Shown here piece after piece: positions 52,162 through 64,000 of a stretch of DNA of 64,000 bases. Numbering within the stretch: position 1 is the stretch's first letter; the number at the start of each line of letters is the position of its first letter. A program made the translations under genes and the position numbers. The DNA is from Nautilus pompilius (Eukaryota > Mollusca > Cephalopoda > Nautilida > Nautilidae), in the NCBI GenBank assembly GCA_018389105.1, contig JACATO010001096.1, positions 124,001-188,000 of the forward strand. Reading direction: 5' to 3'. The notes below the pieces were generated by a model. The model was not told the DNA's origin. It ran no database searches and saw nothing but the letters and a program-made list of their open reading frames with translations.

Positions 52162-53929
52162 CTCTATTTCTGCGCAAGAGACAGGAAATTATATGAAGTC
52201 CGATTTCCTTTTCTTTTATTATTATTCCACACGAGAAATACATTTATCGCTGACAGGATTTATTTGTCTTTTTTTAAACATGTGTTAGAAAATATATGGC
52301 AAATATTTAAATTAATAATAAAAGGAAATCGTTACCGCAATAAGCGGATTATTTCGCGAGACATTTTCTGGGATTTGTTGGGTCCGTCGTGAGTCCGGAA
52401 GAACTTTCGACGAGGGTTTTGACAGATATCCAGATCAAGTCAGCCGGGTCTGTCAGAACGTGCCGTGGTATCATGCCACTGTGATTCCCCTCATTCCCCC
52501 ATTCGCGATTAATTGCCCCAGAATGGTGAAATGCGGGCACCAAAACAATGAGCGTTTGTGAAATCGCACAGCAACGACCCAAACTCTGAGCTGTTTGTAA
52601 AGCGCACGCAGAAACGGCTCGGTTTGGTTTCTAAGGAGTCGCTAAAAGGTGGCACAAGATTCCGCAGTTTACCAGAATCTCCGGTGCGTGTCGTATGTGG
52701 CGGACTGTGTTCGCTCTGCTGCTGCTCTGTCTAGAGATAGATGTCTCATCCCCATCATAGAAGTCATGCACATAAGTCTTCATTGACGCTTATTCTGTAC
52801 TCGACAAGTGGCGGTAACCGAATGTGGCAAAAACTGACAACATCCGCGCGGTAATAGAAAAAGCTAAAAGAGAACTGCATGCAGATCTCTGAGCGGGCAG
52901 GAACCTGCCCCTTGCGTTTATCTCCGGACTCTGTGAAACGCAGGAAAGGAGATGAAAGTTCTGTTAACCCTTCCTGTCGGTTGTCGCTTTGGCAGTGTGA
53001 AAACGTACGCTATTTTCCAGCAGAATGTATCGTAAACTGAAAGCGGTCCTGGCTTAGCACGTTCTAATGTTCGATGTGGACACAAGGACCGAAGAGCATA
53101 ACCATACTTGTTCGTCCATCCATTTCATTTGGATTGTTGGAATTCAGGTTCGTCCCCATACCATTTTGGAGTCTTTATTACTATTCGTGTAGGGTTTGCC
53201 TTATATCTTCAGCAGAAGCCGATCCTTTGGTGAAACTGGGAAGGAATTGGTTATAATTTGTTTAGTGTGTTCGGTAGCTGGAATGGTGGATAATGCTCTT
53301 CACGATCACCCACACAAGTGTCACGAAATTGCAGGGTGGTTGGGCCACATTTTGTAACCGCCAGGCGAGTTACCAACCGCAAACCTCGCATGAAGAGAGA
53401 GCTGTGTGCCCGACTTTCTAACCATACAGGGCATTCATCGCTAACCGGGGCTCGACCGTATAAAGTCGGGCACTTCCACGATTTTAGCAGATCGTCAAAT
53501 ATTAAAAACGGCGACATTGGAAATGATCCAACCCTCTCTGCTGCTCTTGTCGAAATTTGAAAAAAAACAACGACAATTGTTCTTGCGTTCTACCGATGTT
53601 CTTTAAGTAGATATGCGTGTACTCTGCGCCAACTCCGGTCTCATTCAAATCCCCTCGATCCCAGACTATCCACTTCAACAAGTTCAGAACTGCACCCGGT
53701 AATCACCCCGCAGGTCTCGCTGCTTCTAGCTGTGCGTCTATGCAGAACATCGGCCGGTCTGGAAAGTATGCGCTCGCAAAAGGAAAATTGTGGATCGGCC
53801 TGGACAGAATCAAATGGAAAGGAAACCGCGCTCAAAATAGAAATAGTCATTTACTCCCAGAGCAGAATAGCGAGAACGATCGAGAAAAGTTACCGAAAAA
53901 TACAGAGACTTGAAAACCTAGAAAAACTC
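52162..53929. other. Non-coding stretch, no gene recognised
   Basis: No domain recognised. Overlapping frames below 125 codons occur on both strands between 53.2 and 54.1 kb, the longest running into the CT tract. Confidence 0.55.
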
Positions 53930-53974
53930 TTCTCTCTCTTCTCTCCTATCTCCTCGCTCTCTACCATCTCTTTC

Positions 53975-54043
<69 letters not shown>

Positions 54044-54089
54044 CTCTCTCTCTCTCTCTCTCTCCCCATCTCTCTCTCTCTCTCTCTCA
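53930..54089. repeat. (CT)n microsatellite
   Basis: About 160 bp of CT repeats with a few TCCT and CCATCT interruptions. Confidence 0.95.
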
Positions 54090-55689
54090 GTGTAGATTTT
54101 TACTAGTTGGAAAAAAAATATGGCGAGGGTAACGACTGCTTTTATTAAATCTTTCTTGTTTTTATGTAACTAAAAGATATTAAGAACAATCGTTTAGAGT
54201 GCTAAAACTTCCAAAATCATAAGATTAATTTTATTCTAGTTGGTAATCTTCTGCAGCCAGCACAAATTACATTCGTGTAATTTCATCTTATCTAAAATGA
54301 GTGTAGTTGTTGATAGCTTCTCTACGAAAAGTCGAGTATGTAGCACAAGTAATTTCCCCTTCTCTGACTATTGGCCAAATGTTCTGTGACGTCATGTACT
54401 AGAAACACGGGTCAGGAGACGTCAGCGGATGTGACGGAAAGTTGGGAAGTCAGTCAGCTGTCCGGAAACACGTGACATTACGTTCTCAAAATAAAAGGGG
54501 GGGGATTTTCTGCTGACATAAAAACTCTTAAGCAGATATTTTCTCACAGTTTTATTCCTTAAAATTATTATAAGTTACATTTCGTCTCTGTTTACAAATT
54601 GTGCTTGAGATTCTCTCTTTGCGCATATTTTTTCGAGATTAATTTCGTTTTTACACAGATTTGTCAGAAATAAACAGAGGCCTTATTTGTATTTAAAAAC
54701 GTCTGTCATACACCTGCAGTTATTCATTCTTAGGTTAAAACTGATGGATCTCCGGGTTTTATTTAGACAACTGGTCTGCAGAATAGTTGGTTAAAAGTGT
54801 CTATATACTTCTGAGGACTCTGTGTACAGGTTCTGAAGTTCCCGCCTTCAGGTTTCAAGTTCGTTCTCATTGTTGTCATAATCAATCTTTAAATTTAATA
54901 AAGAATAACTGAATCACGAAAAGAAACAAAAGTCGCCAACAAATATAATATTGGATAAAATAAGTGTAAAGGGCTAATTTCTGCTGGTGCGGCGGTTAAT
55001 GGGCTCTTTGAAGTCGATCGCTGTAGAAAGTCGCCATTAAAGTAGCCAGTAGATTTGGAATTCACCACTCATGGATCTTCCCCAAAGGAGAGCTGAGGAA
55101 GCCACTGTCACACCGGTGGCAGTTGATGGTTCCATGCGATATTAGTAACAAACGGGTAATTTATTATACATGGCTAAATCCTTAAAAATTATTTCGGAAA
55201 AGTTAAGATAAAAGGTTTATATTGCACGAGACTACAATTAAAATGAAAAGAAATATCCAGTTTGCTATTAATGTGATTTATCTTTTGGTTTGTTTATTTT
55301 CATCGGTAGCAAATCCGATGAACTTCGAATTTCGGAGGCAGTAGAGGTCTTTCAGATTTTATTTTATGGTTTATTATATCAAAAGAAAGATGAACGCAAA
55401 CAAGTGAATTATGTATATATTCACCCCCTATTTATTTCTGACCTAACGTGAACACATTTTCGGTGCACTGAAAGTTTATGATGAAGCCATAAATGACGTA
55501 GAGATATCTCCTGCGCGAGTCGACGGCTCAGAACTAGGAAATGAATACTTAAGTGATTTCCTGTTGCATTTTTAAAACTTGTGCGGGTGTGCGAGAGGGC
55601 TTCGACTGGGACCCTTAATTTTTATATGTGGGAGGAAACTGGAGAACTTGTCCAGGGGAATTCTCCGCAGCCGGTTGGCGAGTAAACTT
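54090..55689. other. Non-coding stretch, no gene recognised
   Basis: AT-rich sequence with no recognisable coding, RNA or mobile feature. Confidence 0.6.
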
Positions 55690-55772
55690 TGCCAGGGCCG
55701 GTAATTTCGCCCAAGATTATAACTCGATTCCCAGCCCTAGCGGTTCAGTAGACTACCACTAAACCACCTTGA
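55690..55772 (-). repeat. tRNA-like SINE head, remnant
   Basis: Read on the minus strand, AAGGTGGTTTAGTGGTAGTC is a good A-box region like that of tRNA-Gly-type genes. About 35 bases later GGGAATCGAGTTATAATC resembles a weak B box. The arms do not pair as an intact tRNA. The A-box part resembles the SINE at 8,219 (GGTGG...AGTCTACT). The expected A-rich tail would lie near 55,615-55,625 (minus strand) but is only five to six bases. Confidence 0.45.
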
Positions 55773-58700
55773 GGGAGTTCAGACACGGGCCATACTAGGG
55801 TTAATTTTAAACTGATGGGGATTGCGTAGTAACAGCTGTCGAGGCGTGTTTCGCTTCAGGATAAGAACTAGTTGTTGGGAGGGGGGTGAGTCAGGGTTGA
55901 CGGATAGTGCAAATTTTCGATAACATGCCACCTTAAAAAAAGGGGAAAATAAGGATTTCAACATTTACCGGAAAAGGAAAACTAACTTTTATTTGTCTTA
56001 CTTCAATAATCCTCCTCTTAACCATAGTACATACAATGACACTTCTTGTTCAGTCGGCGGAGTTTTTTACTTGTACACAAGCGGCCTCAGAGATAAAGAG
56101 ACCCAGTCGTAGAGAAACGACTGCTTCGTCACAGACACAAACACAGACTTGTTAACCTGTGTGTCCTTCAACAGACATCTGCTCATATACACGCAATCAG
56201 CTGCACATACCACGAGCAAGGTCTGCGTGCACGGCTCCCGTCGAATACAAATAGTCTCAAATTGTAATTACCGTAATCTATCTTTTTGTAAGTATAAACA
56301 AATTATAGTCAGAAAAAAGGTTATGATGTTTCGTGCAAATGGCTCTTTTTAGTCGAGATGGCGATCCACTTGAGAGGCACTTAGCCCAGTTAATAGATCT
56401 GTTCACTTAACTCCCCCAGTTTAATGGATTCCACAGAAAAGCCACAGTTTTCTTTCTTAAAAACAAAATTCCAAGGTTAGAAATGACGTTTCCCAAAGGC
56501 CTGGGTCGGATAATGAATTTGTACTACTTTCCTTTTCTGTAATCAGTTAATTAATTAATTTGTTCCTACCACAAATATGCTGACATCGCTCTGCCCAAAT
56601 ACATCAAGCTTAAGCGTGGCCTCGTTTTCGAATAGGATCAGCATCACGCGCCCAAGCACCGTGCTTAGAGCCGGATCAGTTTTGACTTTGTCTTCAAGTT
56701 GCCAAAGCAAATGAAAAACGTCTGCGATTTCGAAAGCTTAACACGGTTGTCACGGACTCAGGGCTATTCTAAAAAAAACTGGTTCACATGTGCGTAGCTT
56801 TTGTACTTCATGAGAGGGGCCAAGGTGTGTGGGCTGCTGCTGTCGGGCGCTGACTGGGGTAGGGTCAGGGAAAGGAACCAACAGAGCAGTTCCAGCAGGG
56901 GTCGGCTGATGGGGAACCGCTTCACTTTCCAGGGCTGCAGCGAGATTGTTACAGAAAAGGTGCGGGTCCAATTACTTTTCTCAATTTACTTTTATGCATT
57001 ACGCTGGATCGGTATCACCTATTGATCATCTTTGAATAAAATATGTGGTTATTCGACCGATCTATCAAAGGTTTGAGGTTTGTTTTTCTTTGACATTTCG
57101 CAGAGTCGGAAGCTGACTTCTCAATAATTAATTCTTGTTTTGGTTTGGTCTTAAATATTTATTTAGTAGTAACCCGAGTCCGACAGTTCGCGGTGCTGTC
57201 TCTCTTAGCTCGATAATCGATAATCGATAAAAGAGCGCTGATGATTGTGGTCAGGGCATTAATGCATAGTCAACGTCTGCAGGTGTCTCGGGGCTCTGGC
57301 TAATGTTTATCAATCGCTGGTGCCTAAACACACACGGGTTGAGTATTGGTAACCCGCTGCCCTGATTGTACGAACATGCGTTTGCTTCGCACAGCGGCCT
57401 CCAGTGGAACGCGTGCGTGCGCTGTCAGAGATGCTGCCCCCGGGCGGGGTCATAGGAAGATCGGCGTCACCGGTCTTTACTTTTTAAAGAAATCTAGCTT
57501 GGCGAAGAAAGCCCTCACACGGGACCAAACAACGCGGAGTAAGTGCTTAAGTACGCCTCAGGTAGAGCAGATGACTGGTCCAGCGACAGATCGCTCATTC
57601 CTCCACCCGCTCAGGAACGAACCGGTCTACAAGCGCGGCGGACTTCGTCTTGAACTAACGTGATTCTGGTCTGGTTTCCAAAATGGTGTCATAATTAGTT
57701 TTTATTTGCAATACCCCGTATAAATCGGCAGACAAAAGACTACAACAACCGACGGGTGGCTGGTCAGACCGAGTCTCAGACACCTGAACAAAACCATCCT
57801 CCGTTTCTGCCAAAAATGTGTTCGTTTCGAGACTAAAATTCTGATGATGCCAAAAAATGGAAAAATCGCCGAAACGTAGAATCATAACTTTTGTTTTCAC
57901 TAAGATGATGAAAACTGTCGGGACTTCGTGATATCTACTTTGAGTCACCCATAAAATAGTCACACCCCTGGATTGTTAATTTTTTACATAATATTTGATG
58001 AATAATTTATGGACGACCCCCTTATTCAACTAATTTTTTAAAAAAAAACAGCGATAACAAATAGTCGACAAGCGATCGAAATTCTAAATTCTTGGGAAAA
58101 CTTCTTGCTGATAATAATTTAAAAAATAGAAAGTTTAAAGATGTAGACGCGTGTAGTATAGCGAGCTCCAGTCGCCAGTAATATAGAGCGAATAGTCGTC
58201 GTAATATGGTTTAAATTGGTGAAAAATATACGTACAATTTGAAAAAGAAGCATTTCTACCTCTTCCGTGTCTCCCCTAAAACGAACATAATTAGAAGTAA
58301 GGTTGAGTAACCTCCCTTGGTTTTACAAGCCTATTCTATTTCTACCGCTATTTCTGCTGTCTTTCTAATATCAGTTTTGAAATAATGCACTCACTGCGCT
58401 GACAGGTGCGTTTTCCATAACGAAAGTAATTAGTAATATAACAGTTCTCTCGGTTTGCTGTAATGTGCAATAATTTATCTCAAGATTACTTTACTTTTTC
58501 TACAACAGAATTACTTCACATCTGTTTGGGCTTAATTCTACCGCTGCCTGTTGGTATCACTTTTATTTTTGCATCTTGATTAAATTTTATGGTTAAAGAA
58601 TTTAATTGCACCCGAATGCTTCAGGGGAAAAAACAACAATATAATGGGGTTTATAAACAATAAGGAAAATGCCTGTTATGTGTGAGGAAGCGTTCATGCA

Positions 58701-58964
58701 AAGGAATACTGCAAATGAACTCACCCTAGAAAAGCTGAAGCTGACATTTACGATAATGTTCCAGATGTGTATTCATTTTTGTTGTTTTTCTCTATACATT
58801 CTTGCCGACAAAACGTTTAATGCCCCCAAATTCTGTAGGGAAGCCCTTTCTGGCCATAACTCTGGCGACTTCTGTTTGTTTCGCACGCGCCTGTCGGGCT
58901 GGCAGGAATAGTGTAAGATATTCTCTGGTCATTGTTTCTGCTCGTTTTATGTCTGAAATTACGA
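55773..58964. other. Non-coding stretch with a CpG-rich patch
   Basis: No domain recognised. The segment 57,350-57,650 is CpG-rich. A short CGATAAT repeat (three units) lies near 57,208-57,230. A possible hammerhead-like remnant at 57,841-57,876 is described among the findings. Confidence 0.5.
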
Positions 58965-59012
58965 AGTTGGGCTCAACGGCCTATGGCGATTCTCACAGAT
59001 TCGAGCCCCGAA
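58965..59012 (+). repeat. tRNA-like Pol III box remnant
   Basis: GTTGGGCTCAACGGCC resembles an A box and AGATTCGAGCCCC (about 58,997-59,009) a B box, at tRNA-like spacing. No tail or target duplication found. Confidence 0.3.
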
Positions 59013-59104
59013 CTTCCGAGTTTGGCATCCCGACTGGATCTCTTCGTTTTTAGGTGTATGAAGAAGTCATGACTGGGGGTCGTACGCCGAACGAAGCTGG
59101 ACTG

Positions 59105-59165
59105 ACTTGGAATCGAACTCTGGCCGCTTTTAACGTTTGTCAAATGGCACCATTCAAAATAAGAA
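59105..59165 (-). repeat. tRNA-like Pol III box remnant
   Basis: On the minus strand, TGGTGCCATTTGACAAACG is followed by CCAGAGTTCGATTCCAAG, a good B box (about 59,109-59,124). It faces the plus-strand remnant at 58,965 but is not an inverted copy of it. Probably a diverged tRNA-derived SINE. Confidence 0.35.
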
Positions 59166-59331
59166 ACTAACAGACAGCGTGTACTGAGATTAGATCGAGC
59201 CACTTCAGTATTCAGAGAGTAAAACCCCTAAAAATATTTTTGCCCACAAAAAAAATATTTAGATCCAAACTCTGACTGCGGTAAAAGGGAAAGATTTCTG
59301 AAACGCAGGTTTAGTACTATAGTACTATTAA

Positions 59332-59494
59332 CCCTTTTAAAAGTACGTTCTATATTTCCTGAAGTAGGTATTGATCCTGACGAAGTAATCTTGTAAATAT
59401 ACTTTTCGAAGGTTTCGTGAGCTGTAGGAAGCCCATGACTTTGTCAGAGTTAATACCCACTCTCTGTAAATACACAGGCGAACCTTTCAAAGGG
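59332..59494. mobile_element. 163-bp piggyBac-type MITE flanked by TTAA
   Basis: TTAA (59,328-59,331) is followed by CCCTTTTAAAAGTACG. The other end, read in reverse from TTAA (59,495-59,498), is CCCTTTGAAAGGTTCG, giving 12 of 16 matching bases. TTAA duplication with CCC at the tips is the hallmark of piggyBac-superfamily elements. There is no open frame inside, so it would depend on a transposase encoded elsewhere. Confidence 0.75.
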
Positions 59495-60397
59495 TTAAAA
59501 TAAGTCATAAAGCCGAAACTATTTTTCGAGTTTCCGTATGTAAAACCACCAGTAACTTACCGTTCTTTTCTAGTGCGCATTTTCCCAAAATATCTTCAGC
59601 TAAACAAGTTAATTAAGCTGAAACACGTCTGGGCAGGAAAATTAATTTAGTTACTGGCACCTGGCCTTTTAAATTTAACTGATGCACGTGTGGGAAGTCG
59701 ACGGTTTAGAAAGAAATCGTGTCTGAACTCTTTGTGGCAATGACATGGTAATCTGAAACCAGTGAGGGGTTTGGCGTCTGGTACCTCGTATGAGCATCAC
59801 GTAAAGCATACCGCAGCCTAGTACCTGAGACTAATAAACGTCACCATCCAACTCAGAATCTGTTATATGAAATATGTATATCTCCATCCTTCTGAAGGCG
59901 TTCAGAAGCACTGGAAACATCGTTGGCGGCAATCAACTCGTCTTAAATATATCCGATGAGGTTCAAATCTAAGATGGCCGACGGCAGTGTACAGAAATAC
60001 TCGGTACGTCCAGGCGGCACGAACCCAAGCATTTTTTCGTTATTTTATCCTACCATAAGAGCTTGCATTAACTGGAGAAAAATGGTGTTGTAGGATGTCA
60101 TTTCTGTACCTCATCGTCCTCAGGTTTCCCTTTATGAGTACGAGATGGGCGCAATATCCGTAAATTCCTGTTTCTAATACACTACAGTGACAATTTCCAT
60201 TTATTGGGAAGTGTGAATTTCACGGAGAATGCGTCAGAAGAAGCTGCTTGAAGGGGGGCAACGGCGAGGCGATTGAGCGGGGTGATGCACGTAACGATCG
60301 ACTTGGGCCTTTTAAATCGTATTTCTACTGTCTGTTTATTATAGCGGTCGACACCAGAAATAGCAGCAGTCGCCGAGAAGGTCGTCTTAGCTCGCAG

Positions 60398-60411
60398 CCT
60401 CCAGATGGCGC
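60398..60411 (+). promoter_or_regulatory. CTCF-like core motif
   Basis: CCTCCAGATGGCGC matches 13 of 14 positions of the forward CTCF core (CCACYAGRKGGCGS). Its orientation is opposite to the one at 41,496. Motif match only. Confidence 0.3.
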
Positions 60412-60662
60412 TGTGCTTCCAAATGTCTGAAAACCTTGGTATTATATCAGAGTTGCAAAATTCAAAGCACGAGAACGACCGCAGCCGATTACCTTGACCT
60501 TTCACACAGAAAAATCTAACGGATGCTTTTATGATCGGCATGTAACTAAACAAAATTGTAAAACCATTCTATCTGTGCGCTTCGGGACCGGACCTGAATA
60601 TTCGTCTCACCTGCAGAAAATAGGGTAGGAAGTGACATCAGTGAGTGAAATATTACTTTTAC

Positions 60663-60722
60663 CTTCTGTTGTTGTGCGACGTTCTCGAGGAGTGCATTAT
60701 GATCGAGTCCTCCGCTGGCCAT
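60663..60722 (-). CDS. Possible first coding exon, unrecognised
   Basis: On the minus strand an ATG in strong context (A at -3, G at +4: AGCATGG) opens 20 codons, MASGGLDHNALLENVAQQQK. They end exactly at a donor-like AAG/GTAAAAG. The frame is also open about 38 codons upstream, so the ATG is not the only possible start. The peptide looks ordinary and polar, and I recognise no family. No downstream exon (toward lower coordinates) was identified, so this may be coincidence. Confidence 0.18.
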
Positions 60723-61936
60723 GCTTAATACCGGTGTGCAGACTGATGGTGAACTGAAGGAATATCTTCCTTGAGAGTCGGCCGCTAGGATCGCTGTAGT
60801 AGTAGCAGCGGGCCAACCCAGAGTCACGCCGGTCACCGGCTCTGTTTAGGACGATTCTCACTGAAAGGCTTTACCGTTGTGGGACAAGTTTTTTTTTACC
60901 AGTCGGAGATGAAAATGTCACGCTAGATAATCACGGGTCTCAGTAATTTTAATTTTAGTTGATGATCAATGATCATTCTTAATTACGACATGTTCCGTGC
61001 ATCGTAGGCTTTAATTATGGCTTCTAATACAGCGACACGATATCCGTTTTGTTAAATAGCTTAGAAAACTGTTTAAGATTTTCTCTGTTTTTTTAATGTT
61101 TTTTTTTAAAGAATAAAAGTATTTTATTTGTAAAGTAAAAACGGCCAAGCGTAATTCCTATTATTGCGGCAGTTTGAGGTCAGATAAATCCACGACTCAT
61201 GTGATCTGTGAACTCAGAGGTAACGGAATGAAATCTAACTCCTTATAGAAAGAAAGTTCACGTTTAAAAAAAAGATCGACAGAGATGTGTAGCTCTGAAA
61301 CCAGCCAAATTGAGTCTAATAATCAACAGCATAAGAAAAAAATTGTTTCAGTTTTTCACGGATCCTTCGTCATTATCACATCAGCAGCTGTTAATCTGGG
61401 CAACGAAAGAAAAACAAGATGGCGCGGGAACCTACAATCGTGCAGTTGTTGTACGTGGCGCCTTCTGCCGGGGACCTCGATGAACCAGAGTAGCGACTTT
61501 AATGGCCGATGCCAAGAGATTCCATAACGAAAACGGAAGTTTTGGGAACGTAGATTTGTTGCAGCATCTACGAGAAGTCGGGCCCCTAGTCTCGCTTGGC
61601 CTGACCATTATTTAATAAGGCTGCTAGGGACCATCCGAACAAAAGGGCTGCCCGATCTGTAAGACCAGGCGTGATGGAACCGACATTCGGGATAAACCAA
61701 CAAGCAGCTCTAATGGGAGTGCGAGGCGGTCGGGAGCGACTCTACCTGCGACATCTTTGAACGAACGCACAGCTGAATAATCATTCTTCCTCCATGATGA
61801 AAATGAAGTTTACTTGTTTAATAAAACTAATTTTCTTTCATCGTTTTCTTTTCAGACATTCAACCAGTAAAAGTATACGAGGCCCAAGTAACCGTAGAAG
61901 TCAGGGAGACATCAGTAAACCAAACAAAGACATCAT

Positions 61937-61950
61937 CATCATCATCAACA
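61937..61950. repeat. (ATC)n microsatellite
   Basis: Short run of ATC trinucleotides (about five units). Confidence 0.75.
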
Positions 61951-64000
61951 ACAACCAATCAAAAGCCCGGAGACATTCTGTGCTGTAGGTATTATGTGGG
62001 GACTCATCGATTTTTTAATATAAAACCCAGTCAAGTCAACGTGGCGTGCGTCTGACAGAAGACCAATACATTTACAATTAAACTAAAAAAATTGCGAAAA
62101 TAAGTAGGTTCTCTCAGATAAAGGTTAGCAGATTGTTCAGAAAGTGGCCGCATCATCTCTGTCGGCCCAGTAAAATTTGGCGAAACGAATAAGTCGGCAA
62201 ACGTGAAACACAAGATAAGTGGATCGCTCCGAGACCCGTCGAACGTGACCCGCTCGCATTTTTAATAGACCATCAATCACCCCGTGTAAACATGTATGAG
62301 GGTTTATGTAAGCAGCCACAAAATGCGAAATGTACCTCCGTGGCCATTACGTTCGATTTAGGAGAGCTCCTTGTTTACTTTTATCCTCTGTATGCGGATT
62401 ACATTCCTTCTCGATACAGCAGGTGTGTGTTTCTGTTTACTTTTAGATAAAGAGTATCGAGATACTACGGAATAATGGAAGAGACTCGATAAACATGAAG
62501 ACACCATTTTCTGATACCATCGAGTGTTAAACATTACTTAATGGCGAGTATTTTTCCGCATGACGACAGCTAATAACGTAAAGCGACCTCCCGCGGCGCA
62601 GTCGGCAGACCACGGGGTCTTAGAGCCGCGAGGCTTCTGCCCTAAGGATAATTAGCACTATTGGGTAATGCGCCCTGTGGAGCTGTTTCAGTCAAAGAGA
62701 AATCACGGATTCGTTGCCTTTTTTATTGCCAAAGATACATCTGCGAAGAGAAGTATTTGATGGTCTGGCACAAAATACTTCTAGATAAACTCGGCCGATT
62801 CAGGGTTAACATCTTCGGATACTCCATCAAATCGGTCTGCTTTCGCGGGTTCTTGCATTGATGACAATTCCGGGTGAAGGGATCTTTTCTCCTCCCTTTT
62901 TATGGCATTTAATACTAGTGGCTGAAGATGCTTCTGAATCCGCTATCCGTTGGTTGCTAAGCAGGCTTTTTTAGCTCGTGTGTGTCTTGACCAGTACTTC
63001 AGAACACACGCACAACACACCCCGGGCGCAGAAATGGCGCGGCGAGGAGGTGACAGGTGAGTGATGGGAGATTCAGATATTGGCACCGGACGGAAAGTGA
63101 AGGAAACACAGATGCTAGCCTCGAATCATGGGAAGTATGTGAAAGAAGGGCCACGAATGTTTGGATTTCACCACAGAAATGCATAAAAGAGGAACCCCGC
63201 AATGGAAGGGCGCATCGAAGGATCAGATGATGGAATTAAATCTCTGAGAGGGAGTGGTAAAAGGACCTCAGGTTTCAGTCGGACGCATCACTGCCGGGTT
63301 TAAATGGCTAAGCAAATCAATATTTGGGAAGAAACCCCAGTCAAATGTTATCATTGTTGCTGCATTAGTTTACTTGCGCAGTTAGTCTTCATTAAGCTCT
63401 TTTCCTCAGATTTTAGAAAAATTATAGCAAAACCAGCCCACCAGCCGGCCCTTTGGTTACCCACTGCACGTGCTGTTAACCCTAGCGGACCTTACGTTAA
63501 AAACGATTCCCTATATTCCTGACAGCTGCTCGACAGGCCGGTCAGTTGGAGGTTTTCTCCCCGTGATGCGTGTTGGCGTCGTCAGGGTCGGAACCGCGCC
63601 TGAGCTTCGGTCGCCTCTTAACCCTGTACCCACCGGCGGGATCTTTCTCCTTCTGCCGGCCTTGTCTATGGCGGGATCCGGACGGTTTTCTTGTGGTGTC
63701 TTAGTCTGGTTTAACGGAGTCAGTCCTGAAAACCACTTCACCTGTTCATTTATCTATATATAAGGATTGTAATCAGATAGAATTCCGCTGTTGAATTCAA
63801 ATAGACACTGAAAAATCTATTATGGTGATAACAGACTTATTATATAAACAAATATTTACTCCTGGTTTTGCGCTCATCTGCAAAGACGGAGTGCCTTCTA
63901 CTTCACTAATTTGTTTTCATTTATTACAACAAAAGACTTTAGGCAATTATTTATTATACTCTACTGACCCCCCTCGTTCTCCCTTTCTATTCACCAGAGC

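Larger units (their letters stand above)
59495..64000. other. Non-coding stretch, no gene recognised
   Basis: No confident gene. Frames of 96-123 codons at 60,182-60,553 and 60,546-60,836 (both -) are unrecognised, although the latter contains the exon candidate below. A short ATC repeat lies near 61,937-61,950. A CTCF-like core is at 60,398-60,411. Confidence 0.5.

Noticed and set aside
62590-62640. tRNA-like GGCGCAGTCGGCAGACC
   Set aside because: No B box at the right spacing.

Overview
This window looks like gene-poor nuclear DNA from an invertebrate animal, most likely a mollusc. It is AT-rich, with no operon-like gene packing and no ribosome-binding-site spacing. It holds long (CT)n/(GA)n microsatellites, tandem arrays, tRNA-derived SINE remains, MITEs and decayed DNA transposons. 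The mollusc guess rests on recurring GTTATCTCCCTT-type words, which I recall as frequent in molluscan repeats, and on the transposon families present. It is an inference, not an identification.

I see no confident host protein-coding gene. The only open frames with recognisable protein character are three broken transposon-type genes. (1) A Tc1/mariner-superfamily transposase pseudogene lies on the + strand at about 26.64-27.45 kb, with a possible left terminus at 26,396. (2) A frameshifted copy of a widespread invertebrate gene family without a function I can name lies on the - strand at 33.79-35.51 kb. It has a ZAD-like N-terminal zinc-finger region and an RNase H-like core. (3) A hAT element of the GTF2IRD2/ZBED-like type occupies 42,539-44,713. 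It has terminal CAGGG ends and an imperfect 8-bp target duplication, and its transposase on the - strand has stops, frameshifts and a changed third catalytic residue.

Non-coding mobile DNA includes a 116-bp MITE with TA duplications (18,252-18,367), a 163-bp piggyBac-type MITE flanked by TTAA (59,332-59,494), a tRNA-derived SINE with a poly(A) tail (8,219-8,362) and weaker tRNA-like remnants near 55.7 and 59.0 kb. Tandem DNA comprises eight copies of a 65-bp unit (23,494-24,015), six copies of a 44-bp unit (51,901-52,161), a 25-bp direct duplication at 37.78 kb and several microsatellites. The largest microsatellites are a CT tract (39.26-39.81 kb) and a GA tract (40.76-41.11 kb) in inverted relation.

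The remaining sequence is non-coding as far as I can read it, with several CpG-rich patches (about 3.65-4.0, 4.3-4.46, 19.2-19.9, 36.85-37.0 and 57.35-57.65 kb). Two very short exon candidates (17,288-17,380 + and 60,663-60,722 -) are listed with low confidence. I did not find a convincing undescribed system. The 33.8-35.5 kb family is the best lead, because its broken parts can be aligned into a plausible RNase H-like transposase with a zinc knuckle.
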